DNA of 64,000 nt. Origin: Pelagibius sp040217155 (lineage in GTDB: Bacteria; Pseudomonadota; Alphaproteobacteria; Kiloniellales; Kiloniellaceae). Below are positions 1 to 9,394 of this stretch, piece after piece. The notes beneath the pieces are model-generated. The model was not told where the DNA came from and searched no databases. It saw nothing but the letters and a program-made list of their open reading frames with translations. The DNA is taken from NCBI GenBank assembly GCA_040217155.1, contig JAVJNS010000026.1:62001-126000 (forward strand), given 5' to 3'. Position 1 is the stretch's first letter. Every line of letters starts with the position of its first letter. The position numbers and the translations under genes are program-made.

Positions 1-901
<901 letters not shown>

Positions 902-940
902 GCCCCCGCGGAAGTAACCACGAGCTTTGGCGGCACTTCC

Positions 941-1573
941 CTATCCGCCGACCAAGCCGCTGCCGGCGATACCGTCGAAGATGAACTGCACGGCCAGCGC
1001 CGCCAGCAGCACGCCGAAGACCCGGGCGATGACGTGCAGGCCGGTGACGCCGAGCAGTTTTTGAATCTGCGCCGCGATCAGCATCAGCACGAAGGTGACG
1101 AGCAGCATGCCGACCAGGCTGGCGATGACCACGCCGATGATTGCCGGGTCCCCCTCGGCGTTGGCGACCAGCAAAATGGCGGCGCCCATGGTGCCGGGCC
1201 CGGCGATCAGCGGCGTGGCCAGAGGGAAGACCGAGATGTCGTCCTTGCCGGTCGCCTCGCGGTTCTCATCTTCCGTGGTGGTGACGCCGCCGGAGGAGCG
1301 CGCGAAAACCATGTCTATGGCGATCAGCAGCAGCAGAACGCCGCCGGCGGTGCGCAGCGCCGGCAGCGAGATGCCGAAGAGACGCAGCAGGGAATCGCCA
1401 AAGACCGCGAAGACCAGCAGGATGCCGAGGGCGATCAGCGTGCCCTTCAGGGCGATGGCGCGGCGTTCGGCCGTGGTGTTGCGCGGCGTCAGGGCGGCGA
1501 ACAGCGCCGCCACGTCGAGCGGGCCGATGGTCGCGAAAAAGGTCGCGGAGGCAACGAGCGCGGTTTCAAGCAT
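941..1573 (-). CDS. MarC family integral membrane protein
   Basis: Six-helix inner-membrane protein of the MarC/UPF0056 family, 210 residues, the usual family length. Hydrophobic segments run through the whole chain. Features seen are the opening with FFATIGPLDVAALFAAL, the central FPLATPLIAGPGTMGAA segment (a family hallmark Pro/Gly-rich re-entrant stretch), and a C-terminal helix ending in FDGIAGSGLVGG. The family was once tied to multiple antibiotic resistance, but its transport function remains unassigned. The gene converges with the aldo/keto reductase on its left and diverges from the PAS_5 gene on its right, so it is probably monocistronic. Confidence 0.9.
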   Translation of the reverse strand: MLETALVASATFFATIGPLDVAALFAALTPRNTTAERRAIALKGTLIALGILLVFAVFGDSLLRLFGISLPALRTAGGVLLLLIAIDMVFARSSGGVTTTEDENREATGKDDISVFPLATPLIAGPGTMGAAILLVANAEGDPAIIGVVIASLVGMLLVTFVLMLIAAQIQKLLGVTGLHVIARVFGVLLAALAVQFIFDGIAGSGLVGG

Positions 1574-1770
1574 GGCCGGAAATGTGGATCAGAGGGGCCA
1601 GCATCCTGGCAGGGCACCGGGACCGCGTCCAGGATTATGCCTTTTCGAGACTAACCAAATTGATTAAGAGTATCTGTGTTAGGGTTCTGGCAGAACGATC
1701 CGAATCCGGCGCGGCGGACCGCCGCGGCCGGTTGGGGTTGAACCCTTCGGGGCAATCTCAGGGTGAAGGC

Positions 1771-2307
1771 ATGGATGCAGCGATAAAGAGCCGGCGCCTG
1801 CGCCTGCTGCTGGGGCACTATCTGGCGGCCCGGGGCGCCAAGCGCCTGCCCTCGCGCAGCGATATCGATGCGGTGGAACTCGCGCCCGTCCTGCCGATTA
1901 TCTGGATCAGCCAGTTCGAAGATAGCGCGGGGACCTTCCGCTATCGCCTGGCCGGCGAGGACGTGAACGACATCTGGGGCATGTCGGTGGCCGGTTGCCT
2001 GCTGTCCGACTTCGTGGCCCCGGACCGTTTCGAGGCGACCAACGCGGCCTTCCTGCGCGTGCTGCAGCAGGAAGCGGCCCTCATCGCCAGCGGCCCGGTT
2101 TATCGCTGCGCCGACCGCATCGCGCTGGGCGAGCGTCTGGTGCTGCCGCTGTCCAGCGACGGCGTCACCGCCGACGGACTGATCGGCGCCACCGCGCGAG
2201 ATCAACTGGTCGACTTCGAGAAGGCCTCGATGAGCCAGCAGATTTCCACCTACATCTCCGTCGACGAACTGGAAAGCATTCCTGTCGACCGCGCGGTGGG
2301 GGACTAA
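1771..2307 (+). CDS. PAS_5-type small PAS domain protein
   Basis: Single-domain protein of 178 residues resembling the PAS_5 (DUF1488-like naming varies) family common in Rhodospirillales. The diagnostic layout is SRSDIDAVELAPVLPIIWISQFE, then FRYRLAGEDVNDIWG, then a block ending RLVLPLSSDGVTADGLIGAT. This matches the pattern D-P-x-x-I/L-P-x-L-L-P, Y-R-L-x-G, LPLSSDG seen in three other genes here. I chose ATG 1771 because it follows AGGGTGAAGG and because the upstream in-frame extension from 1582 has no family character. No output domain is attached, so the role (perhaps a ligand-binding adaptor) is unknown. Confidence 0.8.
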   Translation: MDAAIKSRRLRLLLGHYLAARGAKRLPSRSDIDAVELAPVLPIIWISQFEDSAGTFRYRLAGEDVNDIWGMSVAGCLLSDFVAPDRFEATNAAFLRVLQQEAALIASGPVYRCADRIALGERLVLPLSSDGVTADGLIGATARDQLVDFEKASMSQQISTYISVDELESIPVDRAVGD

Positions 2308-2415
2308 CTGTCGCCATCGCCGACCCCGTGACGACCATCCGAACGGCGCCGGCGCCTCTTCCAAAGACGAAACGACTTACAGCGGTTCAGTTTCTTTGAC
2401 TTCCGGCACTCTGTC

Positions 2416-3423
2416 TTACCAGCCCGGGCGGCCGGTGAGCGGATAGCGCGGGTCGCTGTAGCCGGGGGTCGAGGGGTGGCCCGGCGCGACCAGGGCGTTC
2501 AGCAGCGCCTCGTCGTCGTCGTCGAAGCCGTGGTCAAGGGCGCCGAGGTAGCCTTTCCATTGCTCCAGGGTGCGCGGGCCGGCCAGAACGGACGTTATGA
2601 TCGGATTGGCCAGCACCCAGTTCACCGCGAAGTCGGCCGCGGTCATGCCCTTGGCCTCGGCGTGCTGCTTGATCTTCTGGGCGATGACCAGGGACTCCTC
2701 GCGAAATTCCGACTCCATCATGCGCACGTCCTTGCGCGCGGCGCGGCTGCCCTTGGGCGCCGCCTTGCCCGGCGGGTACTTGCCGGTCAGCACGCCGCGG
2801 GCCAGCGGACTGTAAGGCACCACGCCCAGCCCGTGATACTCGCAGGCCGGCAGGATCTCGACCTCCGGCATGCGGTTCATGGCGTTGTAATAGGGCTGGC
2901 AGACGACCGGCTTGTCGATGCCGGCCTCGGCGGCGAGGCGCACCAGTTCGCAGATGCGCCAGGCGCGGAAATTGCTGACTCCCCAGTAGAGCGCCTTGCC
3001 GGAACCCAGCACGTCGGCCACCGCACTGACCGCCTCCTCCAGCGGCGTCGTGTAGTCGTCCAAGTGCAGGTACCAGATGTCCACGTAGTCGACGTCGAGG
3101 CGCGTGAGGCTGTCATCGATGGCCTTCAGCAGCCACTTGCGGCTGAGGCCCTCGGCATTGGCGTGCTTGTCGTTCACCGGATTGCCGGCCTTGGTGGCCA
3201 GCACCCAGGCGTCGCGGTCCTTGGCGAGGGCACGGCCGACGATTTCCTCGGACTTGCCCTTGGCGTACTGGTCGGCGGTGTCGATGAAGTTCACCCCGGC
3301 GTCGCGGGCGTGGTCGATGATGCGCCGCGCCGACTTCTCGTCGGTCTGGTCGCCAAACATCATGGTGCCGAGGCAGATCGGCGAGACGGTGAGGCCACTG
3401 CGGCCGAGTTTGCGCATGTCCAT
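2416..3423 (-). CDS. Aldo/keto reductase
   Basis: Full-length aldo/keto reductase, 335 residues, NAD(P)H-dependent and cytosolic. The tetrad is present: Asp and Tyr in FIDTADQYAKGKSE (about residues 47-60), Lys in LATKAG (about 79), and His in WYLHLDDYTTP (about 119). The C-terminal ANPIITSVLAGPRTLEQW is the cofactor-adenylate region. It differs clearly from the truncated reductase at the start of the window and belongs to the Tas/YajO-like or voltage-channel beta-subunit-like group. It diverges from the ABC importer at 3667 over a 243-base gap that must hold both promoters. The substrate is unknown. Confidence 0.92.
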   Translation of the reverse strand: MDMRKLGRSGLTVSPICLGTMMFGDQTDEKSARRIIDHARDAGVNFIDTADQYAKGKSEEIVGRALAKDRDAWVLATKAGNPVNDKHANAEGLSRKWLLKAIDDSLTRLDVDYVDIWYLHLDDYTTPLEEAVSAVADVLGSGKALYWGVSNFRAWRICELVRLAAEAGIDKPVVCQPYYNAMNRMPEVEILPACEYHGLGVVPYSPLARGVLTGKYPPGKAAPKGSRAARKDVRMMESEFREESLVIAQKIKQHAEAKGMTAADFAVNWVLANPIITSVLAGPRTLEQWKGYLGALDHGFDDDDEALLNALVAPGHPSTPGYSDPRYPLTGRPGW

Positions 3424-3666
3424 GGAGCAGCCTTTCGCGGGGGAGCTTTATCTGTTTTTGGAAGAGTTCCCGGGTGAGGACCCCGGTTTTCGATGGAAGT
3501 TTAATCTCTTGGCCGGTCACGCGGCAACCGCTTGCTCGCTGCCCTGTTGAAACGGCGAGAGCCTTGGACGGCGGAGCGTTTGCATGCTAAGCCAAGGGGC
3601 AGAAATTCCGCCCGCCGGGCAATTGAATAAGAACGCGATCAAGCAAAAACAGGGAGCGAGATCCAG

Positions 3667-4638
3667 ATGCGTCTACGAACCGCCATTGCCGGCCTTTCCG
3701 CTGCCGCCCTGGCCGCCGCCGGCCTCAGCCTGTCCGCCGCGGCCCAGGAAGTGACAGTGGCCACCACCGCCATCGTCGAGCACCCCGCGCTCGACGCCGC
3801 GCGCGACGGTGTGCGCGACGAGCTGGCCGCCGCCGGCTACGTCGAAGGCACGAATTTGCGTTTTCTTTATGAAAGCGCCCAGGGCAACCCGGCCACGGCG
3901 GCGCAGATCGCCCGAAAGTTCGTCGGCGAGGCGCCGGACGTGATCGTGCCGATCTCCACTCCCTCGGCGCAGGCCGTGGTCTCTGCGACCAAAGACATCC
4001 CCGTGGTCTTCACCGCGGTCACCGACCCGGTGGGCGCCAAGCTGGTCGGCGATGCGATGATGCCGGGCGGCAATGTGACCGGCATGTCCGACCTCTCGCC
4101 GATCGGCAAGCACCTGGATCTCATCAAGGAGATCACCCCGGACGCCAAGACCGTGGGCGTCCCCTTCAATCCCGGCGAGGCCAACTCGGTCACCCTCATG
4201 GAACTGATCAAGAAGGAGGCGCCGTCGCGTGGCCTGGCGGTGGTCGAGGCCCCGGCGACCAAGACCTCAGAGGTGCTGGGCGCCGCCCAGAGCCTGGTCG
4301 GCAAGGTCGACGTGATCTATGTGCCGACCGACAACACCATCGTCTCGGCCTTCGAGGCCGTGGTGAAAGTCGGCATCGACAACCAGGTGCCGGTCTATGC
4401 CGGGGACACCGACTCGGTGCCGCGCGGGGCCATCGCCGCGGTCGGCTTCAACTACTACGATATCGGCCGCCAGACCGGCAAGATGGTGGTGCGGGTGCTG
4501 AAAGGCGAAGCGCCGGGCAGTATCGCGGTGGAAGGCGTGGAAATCACCGAACTCTACGTGAACCCCGGCATGGCGAAGAAGATGGGCGCCACAATCCCGG
4601 ATTCCGTCATTGCAAAGGCCAAGGAGGTGGTGCAGTAA
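3667..4638 (+). CDS. ABC transporter substrate-binding protein (TrpX-like)
   Basis: Periplasmic binding protein of the ABC_sub_bind/TrpX type, 323 residues. A signal peptide covers about residues 1-26 and ends AAAQ. Family features include the repeated ARDGVRDELAAAGYVEGTNL and PVVFTAVTDPVGAKLV segments, and a C-terminal lobe beginning near KVDVIYVPTDN. It heads a three-gene importer with the permease 51 bases downstream and an ATPase overlapping that permease. Family members bind aromatic amino acids, purine-like or other small ligands; the ligand is not decidable here. The start follows a purine-rich GGGAGCGAG stretch. Confidence 0.92.
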   Translation: MRLRTAIAGLSAAALAAAGLSLSAAAQEVTVATTAIVEHPALDAARDGVRDELAAAGYVEGTNLRFLYESAQGNPATAAQIARKFVGEAPDVIVPISTPSAQAVVSATKDIPVVFTAVTDPVGAKLVGDAMMPGGNVTGMSDLSPIGKHLDLIKEITPDAKTVGVPFNPGEANSVTLMELIKKEAPSRGLAVVEAPATKTSEVLGAAQSLVGKVDVIYVPTDNTIVSAFEAVVKVGIDNQVPVYAGDTDSVPRGAIAAVGFNYYDIGRQTGKMVVRVLKGEAPGSIAVEGVEITELYVNPGMAKKMGATIPDSVIAKAKEVVQ

Positions 4639-4689
4639 GCGCCGCCCTTTGATTGAAGCGACTGCGCGCCTCCGCGTGCAGCGGGTGAC

Positions 4690-5601
4690 ATGAACCTAGT
4701 CTCCTTCCTCGGGGCGATCGAGATCGGCTTCGTCTACGGGCTCGTCGCGCTGGGAGTCTATCTCTCCTTCCGCATCCTGGACTTTCCGGACCTGACGGTC
4801 GACGGCAGTTTCCCGCTGGGGGCGGCCGTGGTGGCGACGCTGATCATCGGCGGGGTCGACCCCTATCTGGCGACGGGCTGCGCCATCCTCGCCGGGATGC
4901 TGGCCGGGCTGGTGACGGCGGTGCTCAACCTGCGCTTCGGCATCCTGCATCTGCTGGCCTCGATCCTCACCATGATCGCGCTCTACTCGGTGAACCTGCG
5001 CATCATGGGTCGGCCGAACCTGGCGCTGATCACCGAACCGACGGTGCTGACGCCCTTTGAGGGCCTGGGTCTCACCGGGCTCTACCTGAAGCCCATCTTC
5101 GGCGGCGTGGTGGTCATCGCGGTCACCGTCATGGTCGGCTGGTTCCTGATCACCGAGTACGGTCTCGGCATGCGGGCGACCGGCGCCAATCCGCGCATGG
5201 CCCGGGCCCAGGGCATCGCCACGGCGCGGGTCACCGCAACCGGCATGGCGATATCCAACGGCATGGTCGCCCTTGGCGGTGCGCTCTTCGCGCAGATGAA
5301 CGGCTTTGCCGACATCACCATCGGCACCGGCACCATCGTGGTCGGCCTCGCCGCGGTCATCGCCGGCGAGGCCATCTTCCGGGTGCGCGGCGTGGTGGTG
5401 GCCGTGATCGCCTGCATCTTCGGCTCGATCATCTACCGTCTCGCCATCGCCTTCGCCCTGAACGCCGACTACCTCGGCCTCACCTCGGCGGACCTCAACC
5501 TGGTGACCGCCGTGCTGGTGGCCCTGGCGCTGATCCTGCCGAGCGCGCGCAATCCCATCAAAAGCCTGCTGGCGCGGCGCCGCAAGGGGACCACGTCATG
5601 A
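4690..5601 (+). CDS. ABC transporter permease (branched-chain type)
   Basis: Inner-membrane permease of the BPD_transp_2 family, 303 residues, with eight to nine hydrophobic helices visible by eye. The cytoplasmic coupling region lies around EYGLGMRATGANPRMARAQG (about residues 155-175), a conserved permease motif in this family. It is a single permease, matching importers that pair one TrpX-like binding protein with one homodimeric permease. The stop overlaps the ATPase start by four bases, indicating translational coupling. Confidence 0.92.
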   Translation: MNLVSFLGAIEIGFVYGLVALGVYLSFRILDFPDLTVDGSFPLGAAVVATLIIGGVDPYLATGCAILAGMLAGLVTAVLNLRFGILHLLASILTMIALYSVNLRIMGRPNLALITEPTVLTPFEGLGLTGLYLKPIFGGVVVIAVTVMVGWFLITEYGLGMRATGANPRMARAQGIATARVTATGMAISNGMVALGGALFAQMNGFADITIGTGTIVVGLAAVIAGEAIFRVRGVVVAVIACIFGSIIYRLAIAFALNADYLGLTSADLNLVTAVLVALALILPSARNPIKSLLARRRKGTTS

Positions 5602-6392
5602 TCAGGGTCGAGGATCTCAAGGTCACCTTCAGCCCCGGCACGGTGATGGAGACGCAAGCGCTGCAAGGCGTCTCCACCGAAATCGCCGGCGGCGAGTTCG
5701 TCACCGTGATCGGCTCCAACGGCGCCGGCAAGTCGACGCTGCTGAATTGCCTGACCGGCGAGGTGCCGCCGACTTCGGGCCGTATCCTCATCGACGGCAC
5801 CGATGTCACGACCTGGCCGGCGCCGCGCCGCGCCCTGCTGGCGGCGCGGGTGTTCCAGGATCCTCTGGCCGGCACCTGCGAGGGCCTGACCATCGAGGAG
5901 AACCTCGCCCTGGCGGCGGCCCGCGGCACCCGGCGCGGCCTTACCCGGGCCTTGACCGCGGCGCGGCGCGAGGAGTTTCGCGACAAGATCGCTCGCCTCG
6001 GCCTCAAGCTGGAGAACCGCCTTGGCGACCGCATGGGCCTGCTCTCCGGCGGCCAGCGGCAAGCCGTCAGCCTGGTGATGGCGACGCTGCGGCCGACCAA
6101 GATCCTGCTGCTCGACGAGCACACCGCGGCGCTCGACCCGCGCATGCAGAATTTCGTGCTCGACCTGACCCGCGACCTGGTGGAGGCCGAAAAGCTGACG
6201 ACCCTGATGGTCACCCACTCGATGCGCCAGGCACTCTCGCTGGGCACCCGCAGCCTGATGCTGCACGAGGGCCGGGTGGTGCTGGACGTCGCCGGAGCGG
6301 AGCGGGCGAAGCTGGAGGTCGGCGACCTCGTCGCCCTCTTCGCCCAGGTGCGCGGCGACGAACTGGACAGCGACGCGCTGCTGTTGAGCTGA
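5598..6392 (+). CDS. ABC transporter ATP-binding protein
   Basis: ATPase subunit of the importer, 264 residues. Walker A is GSNGAGKST (about residues 38-46), the signature is LSGGQRQ, Walker B is ILLLDEHTAALD and the H-loop is VTHS. The protein is one nucleotide-binding domain with no extra module and acts on the cytosolic face of the membrane. It overlaps the permease by ATGA and ends seven bases before the stop of the convergent DMT transporter gene, leaving almost no room for a terminator. The unusual AAARGTRRGL segment after the Q-loop is typical of this small family. Confidence 0.93.
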   Translation: MIRVEDLKVTFSPGTVMETQALQGVSTEIAGGEFVTVIGSNGAGKSTLLNCLTGEVPPTSGRILIDGTDVTTWPAPRRALLAARVFQDPLAGTCEGLTIEENLALAAARGTRRGLTRALTAARREEFRDKIARLGLKLENRLGDRMGLLSGGQRQAVSLVMATLRPTKILLLDEHTAALDPRMQNFVLDLTRDLVEAEKLTTLMVTHSMRQALSLGTRSLMLHEGRVVLDVAGAERAKLEVGDLVALFAQVRGDELDSDALLLS

Positions 6393-6398
6393 ACCCAA

Positions 6399-7313
6399 TT
6401 AGTTCACCGGGCCGGCGATGGGTACGGAAGGTGCCGGCTTCTGGCGCGCGAGATAGATCGCGCCGCCGCAGATCATCGCCGCGCCGAGAATGGCGGCCGG
6501 GCGCGGCCACTCGTCGAAAAACAGCAGGCCCAGCACGGCGGCGAAGATCAGGCCGCTGTACTTGACCGGCACCAGCTTGGCCGTTTCCGCCAGCTGGAAG
6601 GCGCGGATGTTGCAGTACTGTCCGACGATGGCGACGGGACCCATGGCCAGCAGGACCGCCAGGTCGCCGGCGGGCAGCAGGCGCCACCACCAGATCGTGG
6701 TGACAAAGAGCAGCAGGCAGGCGCTGCCATTGACCAGGGTCAGGGTGCGCTGCGGGCTGTCGCGCACCGCCGTGAAACGCAACAGCACCAGTTCCGCCCC
6801 CCAGGCGAAGGCCTGCGCCAGGGCCGCCAGGGCGCCCAGCGAAACCCATCCCGGCACATCGAGATCGGGCCCCGCCACCACCACGGCGCCGGCGAGGCAG
6901 ACGGCACCGGCGGCGAAGTCGGCGAGGCTGAGGCGCTCGCGCAGGAAGATCGCCGCCAGACCAACGCCAAAAACCCCACTGGTCATGGCGATGGCTTGGG
7001 CATTGGCCAGCGGAATGTGAGTCACGGCGTAGGTGCCCAGGGCGACGCTGGAGATGCCGCAGCAGGCGCGCAGGGCGTGGGTCAGGTTCATGCGGCGCTT
7101 CGAAGGCGCGATAACCTGCGGCAGGGCCTGGCCTGCGCCATGGGCCCGCAGGAAGAAGGGCAGGATGGTCAGGAAGCCGGCGAAATAGCGCAAGAAGGCG
7201 ACCTGCAGCGGCGGCGCCGCGGCGCTGGCCAGCTTCGGCAGCATGAACATGAAGGCGAAGAGGAAAGCACCGAGAACGGCCCAGCCCATCGCTTTGACGA
7301 GGTCGCGCGGCAC
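6399..7313 (-). CDS. DMT (EamA) family transporter
   Basis: Drug/metabolite transporter superfamily permease, about 304 residues, with two EamA repeats and roughly ten membrane helices. The first repeat opens with WAVLGAFLFAFMFMLPKLAS; the second follows about residue 150 (GWVSLGALAALAQAFAWG). I placed the start at GTG 7313 because CAAGG lies about seven bases upstream; ATG 7289 is the alternative and loses eight residues. The gene follows a LysE-type exporter by 14 bases, so the two are probably co-transcribed. The substrate is unknown; DMT and LysE proteins often export amino acids or metabolites. Confidence 0.88.
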   Translation of the reverse strand: MPRDLVKAMGWAVLGAFLFAFMFMLPKLASAAAPPLQVAFLRYFAGFLTILPFFLRAHGAGQALPQVIAPSKRRMNLTHALRACCGISSVALGTYAVTHIPLANAQAIAMTSGVFGVGLAAIFLRERLSLADFAAGAVCLAGAVVVAGPDLDVPGWVSLGALAALAQAFAWGAELVLLRFTAVRDSPQRTLTLVNGSACLLLFVTTIWWWRLLPAGDLAVLLAMGPVAIVGQYCNIRAFQLAETAKLVPVKYSGLIFAAVLGLLFFDEWPRPAAILGAAMICGGAIYLARQKPAPSVPIAGPVN

Positions 7314-7327
7314 CTGGGAGCCTTGTT

Positions 7328-7939
7328 CTAGCGGCTGGCGATGGCGGCTGCGGCTGCGGCCATGACCGAGGCGCCGGCGCGGTTCGCGGCGCGCACCGCG
7401 CGCGGCGAGCGCAGCGCCCGTCGGGCCTGCGCCGCCAGGGCCGCCCAAGCGCAGTCGACGATGGTGAGCACGGCCAGCATGGTCACCGTCAGCTCGGCCC
7501 ACCCCACAAGCGTCATCGCGGTCAAATCGATGATCGACGGCAACAGCGCCAGATAGAACACCATGATCTTCGGGTTCCCCAAAGCGACCGCCAAGCCGGC
7601 GACGAAGAGCCTGCCCGCCGATTTCTCATGCGGCAGGGCGCCGTCCTGCGGCGCGACCGGCGCGGACCACATCCGCCAGGCGAGGTAGAGCAGATAGATT
7701 GCGCCGAGGTACTTGATGATCGTGAAGACCAGATGGAGGCTCTCGGCGATGGCCGCGAGTCCCCAGACGGCCAGCGACAGCCAGACCGCTTCGCCGAGCC
7801 ATAAGGCGACAATGAACGGCAGCACACTGCGCCAGCCGCCGGTCAGCACACGCGCCACCAGGGCGGCGATGTTCGGGCCGGGCGATCCCGCGGCAACGGC
7901 AAGAGCACCCGCGAAGATCAGGAGTGAGGAAATTTCCAC
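7328..7939 (-). CDS. LysE family translocator
   Basis: LysE/RhtB-type amino-acid exporter, 203 residues, the standard length, with about six hydrophobic helices. The N-terminus has the family hallmark AAGSPGPNIAALVARVLTGGW (about 17-37), followed by YLGAIYLLYLAWRMW and the VALGNPKIMVFYLALLP segment that marks the second half of the fold. It lies upstream of the DMT transporter in the same direction, suggesting a two-gene export operon. The exported solute cannot be inferred. Confidence 0.92.
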   Translation of the reverse strand: MEISSLLIFAGALAVAAGSPGPNIAALVARVLTGGWRSVLPFIVALWLGEAVWLSLAVWGLAAIAESLHLVFTIIKYLGAIYLLYLAWRMWSAPVAPQDGALPHEKSAGRLFVAGLAVALGNPKIMVFYLALLPSIIDLTAMTLVGWAELTVTMLAVLTIVDCAWAALAAQARRALRSPRAVRAANRAGASVMAAAAAAIASR

Positions 7940-8057
7940 GGTTCAGGCTTTCCGCTTTACGACATCGCAGAGCATAGTGACGGCGCTCGCCGCGCGGCAA
8001 TCCACTTTCGCCCGATCGGGAAGCCACGGCTGCGATGAGCGGTCCCGCGCGGTACGG

Positions 8058-8285
8058 TCAGGGCTTCTTCTTTAGCTCACTGCTCAGGCGTTCCTGGAAT
8101 TTTCCGCCGTCGGTGCGGGTCACCAGGAACTGTCTCACGGCTTCACCCGCCGACTCGCGGTCATAGGGCTCCCAGCCGCCGACTTTGGAGAGGAAGTGAT
8201 TGATGGCCTTCGGGTCGAGCCGCCCGCGCAGTTCGGCGAGCTGGCGCAGCAGGGCGCGGCGGGGATCATCGGGCGAGTCGGCCAT
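8058..8285 (-). CDS. Small hypothetical protein (75 aa)
   Basis: Short soluble protein beginning MADSPDDPRRALLRQ. It is charged and helix-rich, with no signal peptide or membrane segment. The segment LDPKAINHFLSKVGGWEPYDRE (about 22-43) looks like a conserved helical core. I chose ATG 8285 rather than ATG 8339 because a CAGG element precedes it and the longer N-terminus looks non-coding. Third-position G/C bias supports coding. No function is recognised. Its 5' side faces a 356-base intergenic region. Confidence 0.6.
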   Translation of the reverse strand: MADSPDDPRRALLRQLAELRGRLDPKAINHFLSKVGGWEPYDRESAGEAVRQFLVTRTDGGKFQERLSSELKKKP

Positions 8286-8641
8286 GGGTCGTACCTGAAT
8301 GCACCTGATTGCGCTGGTGAACTGCCGCAATTTTATCACCGCGGCGACCGTTTCAGACTATGGGGCCAAGCGGTAAGCTTTGGTTAAAGGCTGGGAATCC
8401 GCTCCGGCCGCCCGTGCGGTATTCTCGTGGATCGGCAGGGCAAGGACCGGCAGCGGAGCGGCTTGCCTGGGGTTGGGCGGGGTGGTAGAAAAACACATCA
8501 AACATGTGCAAAGATTCCGCGATTTCAGTCGGTTAGATCGTTTTTGGCGACCCGGTGCAGGCGCCCGTTAACGATTGCGAGCCCCTGATATGCGCGGCCG
8601 AACTTCACAAAGATGCATTGATTCAAAGGCGTTAACCGGAA
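8286..8641. other. Intergenic region without a gene
   Basis: Divergent intergenic stretch between the 75-residue protein on the minus strand and the anchored protein on the plus strand. It is less G/C-rich than its surroundings. It contains a small inverted repeat CACAT-(5)-ATGTG at 8494-8508 and several stop-rich frames. It presumably holds both promoters, but I see no convincing -35/-10 pair or known operator. Confidence 0.5.
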
Positions 8642-9373
8642 ATGTCTCTAGGGCTTCATGAAAACCGACAGCGCCGCCGCCGGCGCTTGTGGTGGGGTGT
8701 CACCAAGTGGTCTCTGACGCTGGCGCTGATTCTCGCCGCCGGCGTCTATTCCTACCGCATAGGAGCGCAACTCGCCGAGCGCGATGTCGTCAAGGGTGAG
8801 GAACGCATCGCCCGGTTGACCGAGGAAGTCTCCGGCCTGCAGCAGCAGAGTGCCGCCCTGGCCACCGATCTGGCCAAGGCGCGGGAAGTCATCGCCGGCT
8901 GGCAGGCCCGCTACGAGCGCGAGGTGCCGACGGGCTTCGTGCGCGAGATGATGACCTTGGTGCAGCAAAAACTGGAAGCCGGCGCCGACGAGGAGAGGCT
9001 CGTCTTCCTGGTCTCCGCGGCGGACAAGCCGCGGGTGTGCGACGACAAGCCGGAAACCAAACGCTTCATCGTCAGGACCGACCTGCAGGACGGCGGCGCC
9101 AATGATGCCGTCAGCTTCGGCGCGCGCTCCATCACCGTGACCGCCGCGGGCAACGCGGCGCAGGATTCGAATGGCAATCGAGAGGCCTGGTTTGATCCCG
9201 AGAAGCCGGTCAGTGTGACTTTTACTCAATTGGGCGGAGAGACGGTGACCGCCGAGGGTGCGCTGCCGCTGCACCATTCCGTGGTTGCCGGCAGCGACGA
9301 GTATCGCTTCACCGCTCTGCCCGGTGCGCGCGGTTTCCTCACCGTGACCGCCGACCGCTGCGACTACCCCTGA
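8642..9373 (+). CDS. Membrane-anchored coiled-coil protein of unknown function
   Basis: Protein of 243 residues with a basic N-terminus (HENRQRRRRRLWWG), one hydrophobic anchor at about residues 22-42, a heptad-like stretch (EERIARLTEEVSGLQQQSAALATDLAKAREVIAGW, about 55-90), then a globular, probably periplasmic domain. The domain has two cysteines (CDDKPETK and the terminal DRCDYP), which could pair. This build, a signal anchor, coiled coil and beta-rich exported domain, suggests an envelope protein. I do not recognise the family, and the flanking genes give no clue. Confidence 0.7.
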   Translation: MSLGLHENRQRRRRRLWWGVTKWSLTLALILAAGVYSYRIGAQLAERDVVKGEERIARLTEEVSGLQQQSAALATDLAKAREVIAGWQARYEREVPTGFVREMMTLVQQKLEAGADEERLVFLVSAADKPRVCDDKPETKRFIVRTDLQDGGANDAVSFGARSITVTAAGNAAQDSNGNREAWFDPEKPVSVTFTQLGGETVTAEGALPLHHSVVAGSDEYRFTALPGARGFLTVTADRCDYP

Positions 9374-9394
9374 CGTTTCCGCCCTGAAACACGG